A stretch of DNA of 35,108 bases. It comes from DATKXO01 sp035528995. GTDB lineage: Bacteria > Planctomycetota > Phycisphaerae > UBA1845. Below, piece after piece: positions 1-8,021 of the stretch. The notes beneath the pieces were generated by a model. The model was given only the letters and a program-made list of their open reading frames with translations. It made no database searches and was not told the origin of the DNA. Each line of letters begins with the position of its first letter. The first letter of the stretch is position 1. The position numbers and the translations under genes were made by a program. The stretch lies in NCBI GenBank assembly GCA_035528995.1, contig DATKXO010000169.1:1-35108 (forward strand), read 5' to 3'.

Positions 1-155
1 CGCGCGGACGCCAAAACTTCATCCTAACGAGCCGCGAACTTCAGTTCGCGCGGACGCCAGAACTTCATCCTAACGAGCCGCGAACTTCAGTTCGCGCGGA
101 CGCCAGAACTTCATCCTAACGAGCCGCGAACTTCAGTTCGCGCGGACGCCAAAAC
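1..155. repeat. 46-bp direct tandem repeat, about 3.4 copies, each with a palindrome
   Basis: Three near-identical 46-bp units lie at 1-46, 47-92 and 93-138, and a partial fourth unit runs from 139 to about 155. The copies differ only at an A/G position (ccaaaa versus ccagaa). Each unit contains the palindrome CGCGAACT-TC-AGTTCGCG (33-50, 79-96, 125-142), with 8-bp arms around a two-base centre. The array may continue to the left of the window. It lies just downstream of the minus-strand molybdenum hydroxylase gene, so it could end that transcript. There are no unique spacers, so it is not a CRISPR array. Confidence 0.9.
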
Positions 156-213
156 GGCCATGACGCCCCAAATTCGCGTCGATCGAACGACGCGGCAATT
201 CTGACACACTACA

Positions 214-3078
214 CTAGAACTTGCCGAGTTCCCGCAGGATTCTCTCCGGCGTGAACGGCCATTTGCGCAACCAGATCCCCACGGCGTCATGGATCGCCGC
301 CGCGATCGACGGGGCCGCCCCGTTGCAACTGATCTCCGACACCGACTTGCTCCCGTAGGGCCCGAACGGGTCGTCGGTGTACACCAGTTCCGCCCGAAAG
401 TCATCCGGCACATCGCCGATCATCGGAACCTTGTAGTCCAGCAGATTGGCGTTCAGGCACCGACCCCGCTCGTCCAGGATCATCTCCTCCCACAAGGTAT
501 GCCCGATGGCCTTGAGGACGCCCCCATAGATCTGACCCAGCGCCAACTCGGGATTGATCGGCGTACCGCAATCCTGCAACGCATAGTACTTCCGGACCTT
601 CACTTCGCCGCTGCGCGTGTTCACCGCGACTTCGCAGAAGTGCGCTCCATACGGAATCGAAGCTTTGTCCGAGATGCAGCGCCCCGTCGCGCTGGGCAGC
701 CCGCATCCCGTGCCCGTCTCGGCGTAACGGGCGATGTCCTGATAGCTGACCGAACCCTTCTTCCCTTGGACGGTCGAGCGGAAGGTCACCTCCAAGTCGC
801 CTTCCGGCTCATCCAGCATCTCCGCCGCCACCGCCAGAATCTTCTCCTTCATGGCTTCGGCCGCGCTCAGCGCCGCGCCGCCGGAGAAGAAAGTCCCGCT
901 CGATGCGTACGCTCCGGTGTCGAACGGCGTCACGTCCGTGTCGGCCGCGATCAACGCGATGTCCCCCATCCTGGTGCACAGACACTCCGCGGCCACCTTC
1001 GTCGTCACCGTGTCCAGACCGGTTCCCAGGTCCGTACCGCCGCTCAGCAGCATGAACGTCCCGTCACCCAGCATCGTGATCGCGGCATTCGCCGAATCCA
1101 GCCCCGGCAGCCCCGATCCCTGCTGAACGATGGCCAACCCCTTGCCGATCCGAACGTCCGGGTCATCGCTCTCCTCCCGGACCCCCCACCCAATCATCTT
1201 CGATCCCTGCTCCAGCGCCGGACCCAGACCGCAACTGGACACCCGCTGGGCCGTCCCTTCCCGTCCCTCCCCCAGGCACTTCAGAATCTCCAGCATCGAG
1301 CCGTCGCGCACCCGGTTCTTCTCGATCACCTCCAGGTGATCCAGGCCCAGCTCGTCAGCAAGCTCGGCAACCGCCAGTTGCAGACTGTAAGAGCCCTGCG
1401 GGGCGCCGTACCCCTGGTACGCCCCGGTAACCGGTATGTTGGAGTAGTACGTGGTGACCAGGAACTTGACGTTGTCGCACAGCAGCAGCGGCAACGATTT
1501 CGAACAGGAGTTCATGGGCACCGTCAGGCAATGCGAGCCGTACGGCCCCGTGTTGGCCTTCAGGTCCATGAGAATCGCCGTCAGTTGACCGTCCTTCCTG
1601 GCCCCCAGCTTGATCCGTATTCTCATCGGGTGACGGGTCCGGGAGGCGATGAACTCCTCCTCCCGATCGAACCGGAAGAAGACCGCTCGACCGGTGATCC
1701 ACGTGCAATAGGCCGCAACCTCCTCGAGTACGATGTCCTGCTTCGACCCGAAGCCACCCCCCACACGCTCCTTGATCACACGGATCTTGTTCTCCGCAAT
1801 GCCCAGCACCAACGCTACGATGCGCCGGATGTGCCACGGCACCTGCGTGGACGCGTGGATCACCAGCCGCCCACCTTCCAGCCGAGTGTAGACCACGTGC
1901 GGTTCCACCGGAGTACACTGCACCTGGGCGGTTTCGTACTCCCGCTCCACGATCACCTCGGCCTCGGCGAAACCACTGTCGATGTCGCCTATGCCGCCCT
2001 CGACGCGCGCCGCGATGTTCCGGCGGCAATCGGCCCGGATGGGAAACTGGTAAATGATCTTCCCGTCGCGCGGTTCGGTCCCGCTGTTGTCCAGGTCATC
2101 CGGGGCCCCGACCACGTATTCCACCGCGCTGTTGTGCACCCGTGGAGCACCTTCCGCCGCCGCCGCATCGATGGTCAGCACCGGTTCGAGAAGCTCGTAT
2201 GCCACCTTGATCTTCTCGATGGCTGCCTGGGCGATTTCCGGCGACTCGGCCACCACCGCCGCCACCCGGTCCCCCACGTGCCGCACCTTCTCCCCGAACA
2301 TCTTCCGGTCGTAGGGCGACGGCTCGGGAAACCCTTGCCCGGCCTGGTTGTAGTAGACATCGGGGCAGTTCTTGTGGGTCACGACCAGCACCACGCCCGG
2401 CACGGCCTCCGCCTCGCGGGTATCGATGCTGGTGATGTAGGCGTGAGCGTGAGGGCTGCGGAGCATCTTCAGATGGCAGGCTCCCGATTGAACCCGATCC
2501 TCCACGAAGGCCGCCTCCCCCCGGACCAGAACCGCCCCGTCAACCTTGGCCCTGACCTTGCCCACCACGCGCAGGTCCTCGCGAAACTCCGGCGCGATGC
2601 GGCCCTTGAATTGCGGGTCCTTCAACCGCCGGCGCGCCAGGTCCACCGCGACAAACACCTGCTCGTAGCCCGTGCACCGGCAGAAGACGCCGGACAGCGC
2701 ATCCTTGACCTGCTCTCGCGTCGGCCGGTCGAACCTGCTCAGCAGTTCGTCAACCGCCAGTACCATGGCCGGCGTGCAATACCCACACTGAACGATGCCG
2801 GCATCGACAAACGCCGACTGCACCGCGGACAACTCCCGATTGCTCGAAAGATAATCCACCGTGTGCAGTTCCCCACCATCAATCTGAGGCGTCAGCAGCA
2901 GACACGAGTTCACCAGCCTCCGGTCCAGCAGAACCGCACACGCACCGCACGACCCCTGCCCGTCGCATCCGTTCCGCGCCGAGATGAAACCCTGGCGCTG
3001 AAGCAGATCGCGAACCTTCTCCCCCGGCTCGGTCTCGAATTCCCTGCCCACCCCATTGAGCTGAACGGATATCTTCAC
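214..3078 (-). CDS. Xanthine dehydrogenase-family molybdenum hydroxylase, fused 2Fe-2S and molybdopterin subunit
   Basis: A 954-residue fusion. Residues 1-75 are a plant-type [2Fe-2S] ferredoxin domain with Cys38, Cys43, Cys46 and Cys59. Residues 80-150 are the second [2Fe-2S] domain, with CGYC at 98-101 and CRC at 133-135. The rest is the aldehyde oxidase/xanthine dehydrogenase hammerhead and molybdopterin-binding region, with GVGGGFGSKQ near 439-448 and the expected catalytic Glu near 915 in GSKSVSEI. The family hydroxylates aldehydes, purines or other N-heterocycles using water and passes electrons to FAD. The FAD domain is absent here and is encoded by the gene just upstream, whose stop overlaps this ATG by 4 bp, so the two are translationally coupled. 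The position of the substrate-binding Arg of xanthine dehydrogenases reads AYQGYGAPQ, with Gln, so the substrate is left open. There is no twin-arginine signal, so a cytoplasmic location is likely. Confidence 0.93.
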   Translation of the reverse strand: MKISVQLNGVGREFETEPGEKVRDLLQRQGFISARNGCDGQGSCGACAVLLDRRLVNSCLLLTPQIDGGELHTVDYLSSNRELSAVQSAFVDAGIVQCGYCTPAMVLAVDELLSRFDRPTREQVKDALSGVFCRCTGYEQVFVAVDLARRRLKDPQFKGRIAPEFREDLRVVGKVRAKVDGAVLVRGEAAFVEDRVQSGACHLKMLRSPHAHAYITSIDTREAEAVPGVVLVVTHKNCPDVYYNQAGQGFPEPSPYDRKMFGEKVRHVGDRVAAVVAESPEIAQAAIEKIKVAYELLEPVLTIDAAAAEGAPRVHNSAVEYVVGAPDDLDNSGTEPRDGKIIYQFPIRADCRRNIAARVEGGIGDIDSGFAEAEVIVEREYETAQVQCTPVEPHVVYTRLEGGRLVIHASTQVPWHIRRIVALVLGIAENKIRVIKERVGGGFGSKQDIVLEEVAAYCTWITGRAVFFRFDREEEFIASRTRHPMRIRIKLGARKDGQLTAILMDLKANTGPYGSHCLTVPMNSCSKSLPLLLCDNVKFLVTTYYSNIPVTGAYQGYGAPQGSYSLQLAVAELADELGLDHLEVIEKNRVRDGSMLEILKCLGEGREGTAQRVSSCGLGPALEQGSKMIGWGVREESDDPDVRIGKGLAIVQQGSGLPGLDSANAAITMLGDGTFMLLSGGTDLGTGLDTVTTKVAAECLCTRMGDIALIAADTDVTPFDTGAYASSGTFFSGGAALSAAEAMKEKILAVAAEMLDEPEGDLEVTFRSTVQGKKGSVSYQDIARYAETGTGCGLPSATGRCISDKASIPYGAHFCEVAVNTRSGEVKVRKYYALQDCGTPINPELALGQIYGGVLKAIGHTLWEEMILDERGRCLNANLLDYKVPMIGDVPDDFRAELVYTDDPFGPYGSKSVSEISCNGAAPSIAAAIHDAVGIWLRKWPFTPERILRELGKF

Positions 3079-3899
3079 CGGCCCCCCTCCCCTTCCCCGC
3101 GGTACGCCCTCTGAACCGTCGTCGCCACCAGCACGCCGGCCCGGTACCGCTTGAACGCCGCGCTCCCGCGCACGTCGGACACCGGCGCGACCGCATCAGC
3201 AACCCAACTCTCGACCTCCTCCCGATCCGGAAGATCGCGATCCCTCAGCTTGCCCTCCACGCCCTCCAGCCGAACCACGTGACGGGCCACTCCTCCGGCG
3301 GCCACAATGGGATCACGGATGCAATCGCCATCCCTGCTCAGCGCGACGGCCGCCGTGAGAATCGACATGTCGTTAAAGGTTCGCGAGTACTTGCCGACCG
3401 CGACCTGACGGCCGGCGTCCGCCCTCGGAATCCTGACCCGGGTGACTAGAGGCTTGCTCTCCAGCCCCAGGTACTCCAGCACCGGAACGGTGCCTGTACC
3501 ACCCGGGCTCGCGGTGTCCAGCACCGCTTCCAGAACCACAAGCACCGGCACCAGATCGCCGCATGATTTGCTGCTGGCCAGATGCCCCCCCACAGTCGCC
3601 ACGTTCCGGATATTCCGGTTGACCACGTTCAGGCCGGCCGCCTGAACGCACTTGGGAACCCCGGCCGCCTCCGTCAGCTCGGCAATCGTGCAGAATGCGC
3701 CGACGACCAGCTCGGCCTCCGTCACGCGAACCCCGCCCAGCCCCAGACTCGCCAGACTGATGACCTGGTCACCGGGGAATGCGAAGCTGCTCGAATTGAC
3801 CTCCGTCCCGCCCGCCAGGAAGATCGCCCGGTTTCCCAGTCTTTCCTTGAGCTGGACCGCCTCCTCGACCGTTTCAGGCCGGTGGAACTTCCTGATCAT
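3075..3899 (-). CDS. Xanthine dehydrogenase-family FAD-binding subunit (CoxM/XdhB-like)
   Basis: A 274-residue FAD subunit that would carry electrons from the Fe-S clusters of its partner to NAD or another acceptor. The family's FAD pyrophosphate-binding motifs are clear: FLAGGTEV at about 27-34 and NRNIRNVATVGGHLAS at about 95-110. The length is normal for the family. I chose the ATG at 3899 over the GTG at 3923 because GAGAGGGG lies four bases upstream of it and the family usually starts close to this point. The gene overlaps the fused Fe-S/Mo subunit by 4 bp (ATGA) and is first in the operon. No small separate 2Fe-2S gene or maturation genes (XdhC, MobA type) are in the window. Confidence 0.92.
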   Translation of the reverse strand: MIRKFHRPETVEEAVQLKERLGNRAIFLAGGTEVNSSSFAFPGDQVISLASLGLGGVRVTEAELVVGAFCTIAELTEAAGVPKCVQAAGLNVVNRNIRNVATVGGHLASSKSCGDLVPVLVVLEAVLDTASPGGTGTVPVLEYLGLESKPLVTRVRIPRADAGRQVAVGKYSRTFNDMSILTAAVALSRDGDCIRDPIVAAGGVARHVVRLEGVEGKLRDRDLPDREEVESWVADAVAPVSDVRGSAAFKRYRAGVLVATTVQRAYRGEGEGGR

Positions 3900-3971
3900 A
3901 AACCCCTCTCTGTTCGCCCTCACCGAGTCTGCACAACCAGCCCATCATACTGTGTGCCGAAAGAGCATGTC

Positions 3972-4031
3972 AAAAAACCCCCTTCGGCGTGGTTGGCGAT
4001 CGGGAGCAGAAAGCGTGCCAGCGAGAAGGGG
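3972..4031 (-). terminator. Possible rho-independent terminator of the DUF11 gene
   Basis: Read on the minus strand, CCCCTTC (about 4025-4031) can pair with GAAGGGG (about 3979-3985), followed at once by GTTTTTTG. The loop is long, near 39 bases, which weakens the call, but the six-T run is the only clear one in the neighbourhood. Confidence 0.35.
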
Positions 4032-4136
4032 CTCTCAGAGATCAGCCTGACCATCAAGTCGAGGAATCCCGCGCCAAGGCCGGGCCGACAGATCACACCC
4101 GTGACGCGCGCCTCGTCAGCCCAGAAAGCATCCCCC

Positions 4137-4158
4137 CGACTTCAGCCCCCTGAAGTCG
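4137..4158 (-). terminator. Perfect 9-bp hairpin 60 bp after the DUF11 gene
   Basis: CGACTTCAG and CTGAAGTCG form perfect arms around a CCCC loop. The hairpin lies about 60 bp downstream of the stop of the minus-strand DUF11 gene. No U-rich tail follows, so it may stabilise or end the transcript, or be another of the palindromic repeats scattered in this window. Confidence 0.4.
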
Positions 4159-4217
4159 CCGGCCAGTCGATCCATCTCGTCCGCAGCCCGATCTTCGCAG
4201 TCACCCGCCGCGGCCGA

Positions 4218-5039
4218 TTAGTAGATATGCGTGCTCTCCGTCTCCATCACCGGAGTTTTGATCTGATCCGACATCAGCTCAACCCGGAAGCGCACGTCGC
4301 CTTCGCCGACACCCTTGGCCGTCACCTTGTAGACCGCGCTCGCCTTCGGCGCCAGCGACGCCAGCGGCGCGAACGTCACGTCCTTGCCCGCCGCCGTCGC
4401 ATTGGTCGGGCCGGTCGACGACACGTGCTCCTGCTCCGGAGCCAGCGTACACGCGATCACGATGTTCGTGCCGACGGCCGACCCCTGGTTCACCACGGTG
4501 ATCGTGTACGTCACGTTGCCGTTGATCTCGATCGGATCGGGATCGTCCACGCACTCCAGCAGAATCGCCGGAATGCCCTTGATCTCGAGTTCGCAAGTGT
4601 CAGACGCCGCTGCGCAGTAGGTCACCGTCGCCGTGTTCCTGACCATCCCGATGCGATTGCACCCGAAATTCGCCTTCAGCGTACGCGTGGCCCCGGCCTC
4701 GAGCACACCCAGCCGCCACACGATGTTGCCGCCCTCGCGCACGCCACCATTGTCCGCGCTGACGAAGTCGATACTCCCCTGGATCGCGTCCGTGACCACC
4801 ACGTTGTTCGCCGAGCCGCCGCCCCTGTTGGCCACCGTGATCTCGAACGTCGCGTCCCGACCGACGTAGCGCAGATCGGGGCAGCTCTTGCTGATCTCCA
4901 GAATCGGCTGCCCGGCCGCGACGGCCGCCCCCGATCCCGCCCGCTCTTGCGCCGCCACGACGCCCCGCTGCGACGATCCGACGCTCAGCACGACGACCAC
5001 GATGACAAGCAATGCGACCTGTGTTGCGATTCGTTTCAT
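4218..5039 (-). CDS. Secreted protein with two DUF11 (conserved repeat) domains
   Basis: A 273-residue exported protein. Residues 1-30 are a signal peptide (MKRIATQ followed by a long aliphatic stretch, cleavage probably near the AA at 29-30). Two DUF11-type Ig-like beta-sandwich domains follow, at about 44-150 and 157-265, each with the NRG or NQG plus VVVTD/IVIACT strand pattern and a late LxAGATRTLKA-like segment. Such domains are common in cell-surface proteins and have no enzymatic role. The ATG at 5039 is preceded by GGAGG eight bases upstream, so longer frames starting at 5159 are rejected. Paired cysteines (128/142 and 149/163 area) may form disulfides. No cell-wall anchor or sorting tail is visible. 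Confidence 0.82.
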   Translation of the reverse strand: MKRIATQVALLVIVVVVLSVGSSQRGVVAAQERAGSGAAVAAGQPILEISKSCPDLRYVGRDATFEITVANRGGGSANNVVVTDAIQGSIDFVSADNGGVREGGNIVWRLGVLEAGATRTLKANFGCNRIGMVRNTATVTYCAAASDTCELEIKGIPAILLECVDDPDPIEINGNVTYTITVVNQGSAVGTNIVIACTLAPEQEHVSSTGPTNATAAGKDVTFAPLASLAPKASAVYKVTAKGVGEGDVRFRVELMSDQIKTPVMETESTHIY

Positions 5040-5394
5040 GGATAAGCCTCCTTCAATTTGTGATGGCATACGCGGAAACGCGCGTTTCCAGAAGTTCCCC
5101 GGCTGATTCCCGGCCCGTAAAACACGCACACGGCCACGACGGCGCGCACGGCCCTGCACGCTCTTGCCTTTTCAAGGGTCGATCCCGATTCGTCCCAGCC
5201 GAGGGCTCAGGGTAATCCCGACGATGTGCCCAGTCAATCGCGGCCCCAGGCCGTTCCAGACGGCGAGGGAATCCCCGCCCGCACCAGACCTCGCGGTTTC
5301 CCCATCTCCCCGCCGTAACGCGGAGGCAGTCAAACGTGAGATGAACGGGAGAGGCCCGACGCGGTAGACGTCCCTGCGCGCCGGCCGAATCGCC
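5040..5394. other. Intergenic region, nothing recognised
   Basis: This stretch of about 355 bp lies between two minus-strand genes. It should contain the promoter of the DUF11 gene and the end of the hydrolase transcript. Short open frames on both strands have no ribosome-binding site and no recognisable sequence. I see no repeat or strong hairpin. Confidence 0.5.
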
Positions 5395-6345
5395 TTACGG
5401 ACCACGGTCCGGCCCGGAGCTTCTCGCCTTACCGCGCCCGCCCTGCTCGCGAGTCATCCCGTCGTAGATCAGCCCGACCCACGTGTCGGGTTGAAACGCC
5501 CGGGCCCACGCGGCGTCGAGGTCGGCCGTCGGCTTGGCCGCCACAACCTCCTCCCGCGTCTTGCCCTGATCCACCAGGGCCCGCACGCGATCGCGCACCG
5601 TCGCCAGCATCTGCCGATAGGATCGCAGCCCCGCCACGTCCGAAAGCGGACCGTGCCCCGGGATGAACTTCGTTTCATCGTTCGACAGCGCCAGCGCCGC
5701 GTCCACGGCCGCGACCATCCCATCGATGGACCCCCCGGCGTTCACGTCGATGAACGGATACATCCCCGCGAAACACACGTCGCCCAGGTGTATGACGTTG
5801 GCCTTGCGGAAGAACACGATGCTGTCCCCGTCGGTATGGGCCGTCTCCACGTGAACGACGGCCACCTCGTCCCCGTTCCAGTGAAACGTAAGCCGATCGC
5901 CAAACGTGACCGTGGGCAGCGCCGCGGCCGGCGACGCCGGCACCTGCCGGTCGATCCCCAGCAGATACTGCCCGGAACTCATCCGCTTGCGGACGTTCTC
6001 GTGCGCCACCACCACCGCACCCCCAGCGGCCAGTAGCTCGTTGCCGCCCACGTGGTCGAAGTGCCAGTGCGTATTGATCACGAACCGGATCGGCCGGTCG
6101 CTGATCGCCTTCACCGCCCCGACGACTTTCTCGTTGAGTTCCGCGTACTCGCTGTCGATCAGCAGCACCCCGTCCTCGCCCACGCACACGCCCAGGTTCC
6201 CACCGGCCCCGGCCAGCATGTACACGTTCTCGCGCACCGGAATAGTGCGGACCTCGATCGCCGGCCGCGTCTGACCCTGCACCCCGCCGACCAGCACGCC
6301 CACCACCAGCAAACCCGAAAACGCCCCCAACTGAATCCGGTTCAT
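5395..6345 (-). CDS. Secreted metallo-beta-lactamase-fold hydrolase
   Basis: A 316-residue MBL-superfamily protein with a signal peptide (residues 1-24). The zinc ligands are all visible: HWHFDH at 93-98 (HxHxDH motif), His170 in AHTDGD, Asp189 in LGDV, and His231 in the GHG motif at 230-232. This layout matches the broad 'MBL fold metallo-hydrolase' group that includes quinoprotein-relay and SoxH-like periplasmic proteins as well as class B beta-lactamases, so the substrate is not predictable. GGAGG seven bases upstream supports the ATG at 6345. It is monocistronic and divergent from the NERD gene. Confidence 0.88.
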   Translation of the reverse strand: MNRIQLGAFSGLLVVGVLVGGVQGQTRPAIEVRTIPVRENVYMLAGAGGNLGVCVGEDGVLLIDSEYAELNEKVVGAVKAISDRPIRFVINTHWHFDHVGGNELLAAGGAVVVAHENVRKRMSSGQYLLGIDRQVPASPAAALPTVTFGDRLTFHWNGDEVAVVHVETAHTDGDSIVFFRKANVIHLGDVCFAGMYPFIDVNAGGSIDGMVAAVDAALALSNDETKFIPGHGPLSDVAGLRSYRQMLATVRDRVRALVDQGKTREEVVAAKPTADLDAAWARAFQPDTWVGLIYDGMTREQGGRGKARSSGPDRGP

Positions 6346-6571
6346 AGCAAACCTCCGATCCCGGTTCGATTCCCTCTAGTCCGCCCGGGCATGTCGACTC
6401 GCGCTGCGACACCGGCGTGGTCCCGCAGCCGACTCCCGGATACTCTACCCCGCACGCTCCGTCCGCGCCATCCCCCCTCCCCCGCGACAACGCAAAACCG
6501 ACAGGTCTTTACACCCCCTCGCGTGACCATGAGCAGGTCGTAGGGTGCATCTTGATGCGCCTCGCTGGCTA

Positions 6572-6594
6572 ATAGCTGACGGCTGACAGCTGAT
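6572..6594. repeat. Short heptamer repeat (AGCTGAC-like)
   Basis: Three imperfect 7-bp units (AGCTGAC, GGCTGAC, AGCTGAT) stand in a row. This is the same unit length as the larger heptamer arrays at 11935-12321. Confidence 0.5.
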
Positions 6595-6608
6595 GGCCGC
6601 CGTCGCCG

Positions 6609-6630
6609 GGTGCCACCGCCGGCTCGCCCA
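6609..6630 (+). repeat. Dispersed 22-bp repeat, copy 1
   Basis: GGTGCCACCG followed by CCGGCTCGCCCA. It matches 7831-7852 at 19 of 22 positions. Both copies are intergenic, flanking the NERD gene on either side. Confidence 0.6.
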
Positions 6631-6791
6631 CCAAGGTGCTGACGGGGCCGCCCCACAGGCACCGACCCGGCCGGGAACCCGCCCGCTCCGGAAAACCGTC
6701 TTTGCCCCTGCGCTTTAGCGCGGGCGCAAACCAGTTGCACATCTGCCGACCCCGGAGATAATCTGGGCAAGTATCCATCTCTGGAGCGCGT

Positions 6792-7577
6792 ATGATGTTC
6801 AGGAAGTCTGGTAAGCCGGCGAAGAAGAGCCCCTTGAAGCAACCGCCATTGCCGCAAGCCGGAGACTCGACTTTTCAACGATTGCAGGACGCCCTGCTGG
6901 ACCGAGCGTTCTTCTGGCTGGCGTGCTCAGCGATCTTCGTTAGCATTGCTTTCATGCAATGGGTGGCCTGGCTGCGCCAGGAGCCGATGCATCCTGGGTT
7001 CATGACCGCCGTCGCCGTCGTGGGCGTCGTCCTTGCGGTTGTCAAGATTCGGTCGGCATTGAAGCGGGCCAAACGTTTCGGACTCGGCGGGCGTGGGGAA
7101 ATGGTGGTCGGGCAACTGCTAGAGACCCTCCGGGCGAAAGGCTACCGGGTCTACCACGACATCCCCGGCAACGGCTACAACATCGACCACGTCATCATCG
7201 GCCCCGGCGGTGTCCTCGTGATCGAGACCAAGACCGTCAGCAAACGCACCAGTGGCGATCCGACGATTTCCTACGACGGGCGGCGCGTTCTCATCGACGG
7301 CTTCACCCCGGACCGCGACCCGATCCAGCAGGTCTGTGCAAACCGTGACCGCATCGCCGAGATCCTGGAGCGAGCGACGGGCCGACGTCCCAAGATGCGA
7401 CCAGTGGTGCTTTACCCCGGCTGGTGGGTCGAGAAGCTGCCCAAGGGCGCGGAGGTCTGGGTCTTGAATCCCCCCGCGTTCGTCAAGTTCCTGGACCACG
7501 AGCCAGCCGTTCTGAAGCCGGAAGAGGTCGGCATTTTCGCTTCGGCCCTGGAGGCGTACTCGCGGTCTCCGCATTAG
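6792..7577 (+). CDS. Membrane-anchored NERD (nuclease-related) domain protein
   Basis: A 261-residue protein with a basic N-terminus, two predicted membrane segments (about 38-58 and 71-88) and a cytosolic NERD domain from about residue 98. NERD domains share the PD-(D/E)XK nuclease fold. The motifs are seen as GEMVVGQLL (Glu103), Asp132 in NIDHVIIGPGGVLVIETK, Glu145 and Lys147. Family members are thought to act on DNA or RNA, but this subgroup's role is not established. A weak CTGGAG precedes the ATG. The gene stands alone, divergent from the MBL hydrolase and convergent with the restriction-modification operon. Confidence 0.85.
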   Translation: MMFRKSGKPAKKSPLKQPPLPQAGDSTFQRLQDALLDRAFFWLACSAIFVSIAFMQWVAWLRQEPMHPGFMTAVAVVGVVLAVVKIRSALKRAKRFGLGGRGEMVVGQLLETLRAKGYRVYHDIPGNGYNIDHVIIGPGGVLVIETKTVSKRTSGDPTISYDGRRVLIDGFTPDRDPIQQVCANRDRIAEILERATGRRPKMRPVVLYPGWWVEKLPKGAEVWVLNPPAFVKFLDHEPAVLKPEEVGIFASALEAYSRSPH

Positions 7578-7733
7578 CGCTCCCTCTTCACCGCAACAGG
7601 TCAATATGGTGGTGCTCCGTTTCCGGAAGGATGCTATGGGTCCGCGCAGCGGATGCATGCGACGCCCCCTTGTTCACACACAACAAACGACGGGTAGGCG
7701 CGCCGCATTCGTGTCTCGGCCCGACCAGAGCGT

Positions 7734-7761
7734 TAGGCCCGGCATTGATGCCGGGTAAAAC
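7734..7761 (+). repeat. 28-bp palindromic repeat, copy 1
   Basis: The core CCCGGCAT-TG-ATGCCGGG (7738-7755) has perfect 8-bp arms and a two-base centre and is flanked by TAGG and TAAAAC. The same 28 bp recurs at 7861-7888 with two differences. Confidence 0.75.
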
Positions 7762-7830
7762 CGCCGCCCGCCCCCCATCCCCCATCCCGGTTCACCGGGA
7801 TTCGCGTTGCCCGGTTTTCAACCATCGCCT

Positions 7831-7852
7831 GGTGCCACTGGCGGCTCGCCCG
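7831..7852 (+). repeat. Dispersed 22-bp repeat, copy 2
   Basis: GGTGCCACTG followed by GCGGCTCGCCCG. It is the partner of 6609-6630, and it lies 9 bp before the second 28-bp palindromic repeat. Confidence 0.6.
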
Positions 7853-7860
7853 CCCACATC

Positions 7861-7888
7861 TAGGCCCGGCATTCATGCCAGGTAAAAC
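7861..7888 (+). repeat. 28-bp palindromic repeat, copy 2
   Basis: It differs from copy 1 at two positions, including one that breaks a base pair (ATGCCAGG). The flanks TAGG and TAAAAC are conserved, which suggests that the repeat unit is longer than the palindrome itself. Confidence 0.75.
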
Positions 7889-8021
7889 TCGCTGTATCAG
7901 CAGTGCTCCACCATGGGACACTGCGGATGCGCCAAACACCGCTCACAGAGCAGTGTCACCCGGCGGCGACCTCAAACAGGACCCTGTTCTCCGGCTCACC
8001 TGCCGGCAAACGAAGGAGGGA

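Larger units (their letters stand above)
3900..4217. other. Intergenic region with two candidate transcript-end hairpins
   Basis: No gene is supported here. The stretch lies between the stop of the DUF11 gene and the start of the FAD subunit, both on the minus strand. It holds a perfect hairpin at 4137-4158 and, further on, a possible intrinsic terminator at 3972-4031. It must also hold the promoter of the molybdenum hydroxylase operon, but I see no convincing -35/-10 or -24/-12 pair. Confidence 0.6.
6346..6791. other. Intergenic region between divergent genes, with dispersed-repeat fragments
   Basis: Promoters for both flanking genes must lie here, but none is recognisable. The region holds three repeat-like pieces. 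The first is a palindrome GGTGCATC-TT-GATGCGCC (6544-6561). The second is a short run of AGCTGAC-like heptamers (6572-6594). The third is a 22-bp element at 6609-6630 that recurs with three differences at 7831-7852. Confidence 0.55.
7578..8021. other. Intergenic region between convergent genes, holding palindromic repeats
   Basis: No gene is supported. The region holds two copies of a 28-bp palindromic repeat (7734-7761, 7861-7888), another short palindrome TCCCGGT-TC-ACCGGGA at about 7785-7800, and the second copy of the 22-bp dispersed repeat (7831-7852). Lying between converging genes, the hairpins could act as terminators in both directions. Confidence 0.6.

Noticed and set aside
1..155. 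CRISPR array
   Set aside because: The 46-bp units are contiguous, with no variable spacers and no cas genes nearby.
289..3114. 941-residue plus-strand open frame
   Set aside because: It is the antisense shadow of the molybdenum hydroxylase gene: low-complexity Arg/His/Pro-rich composition and no recognisable domain, while the minus strand encodes a full known family.
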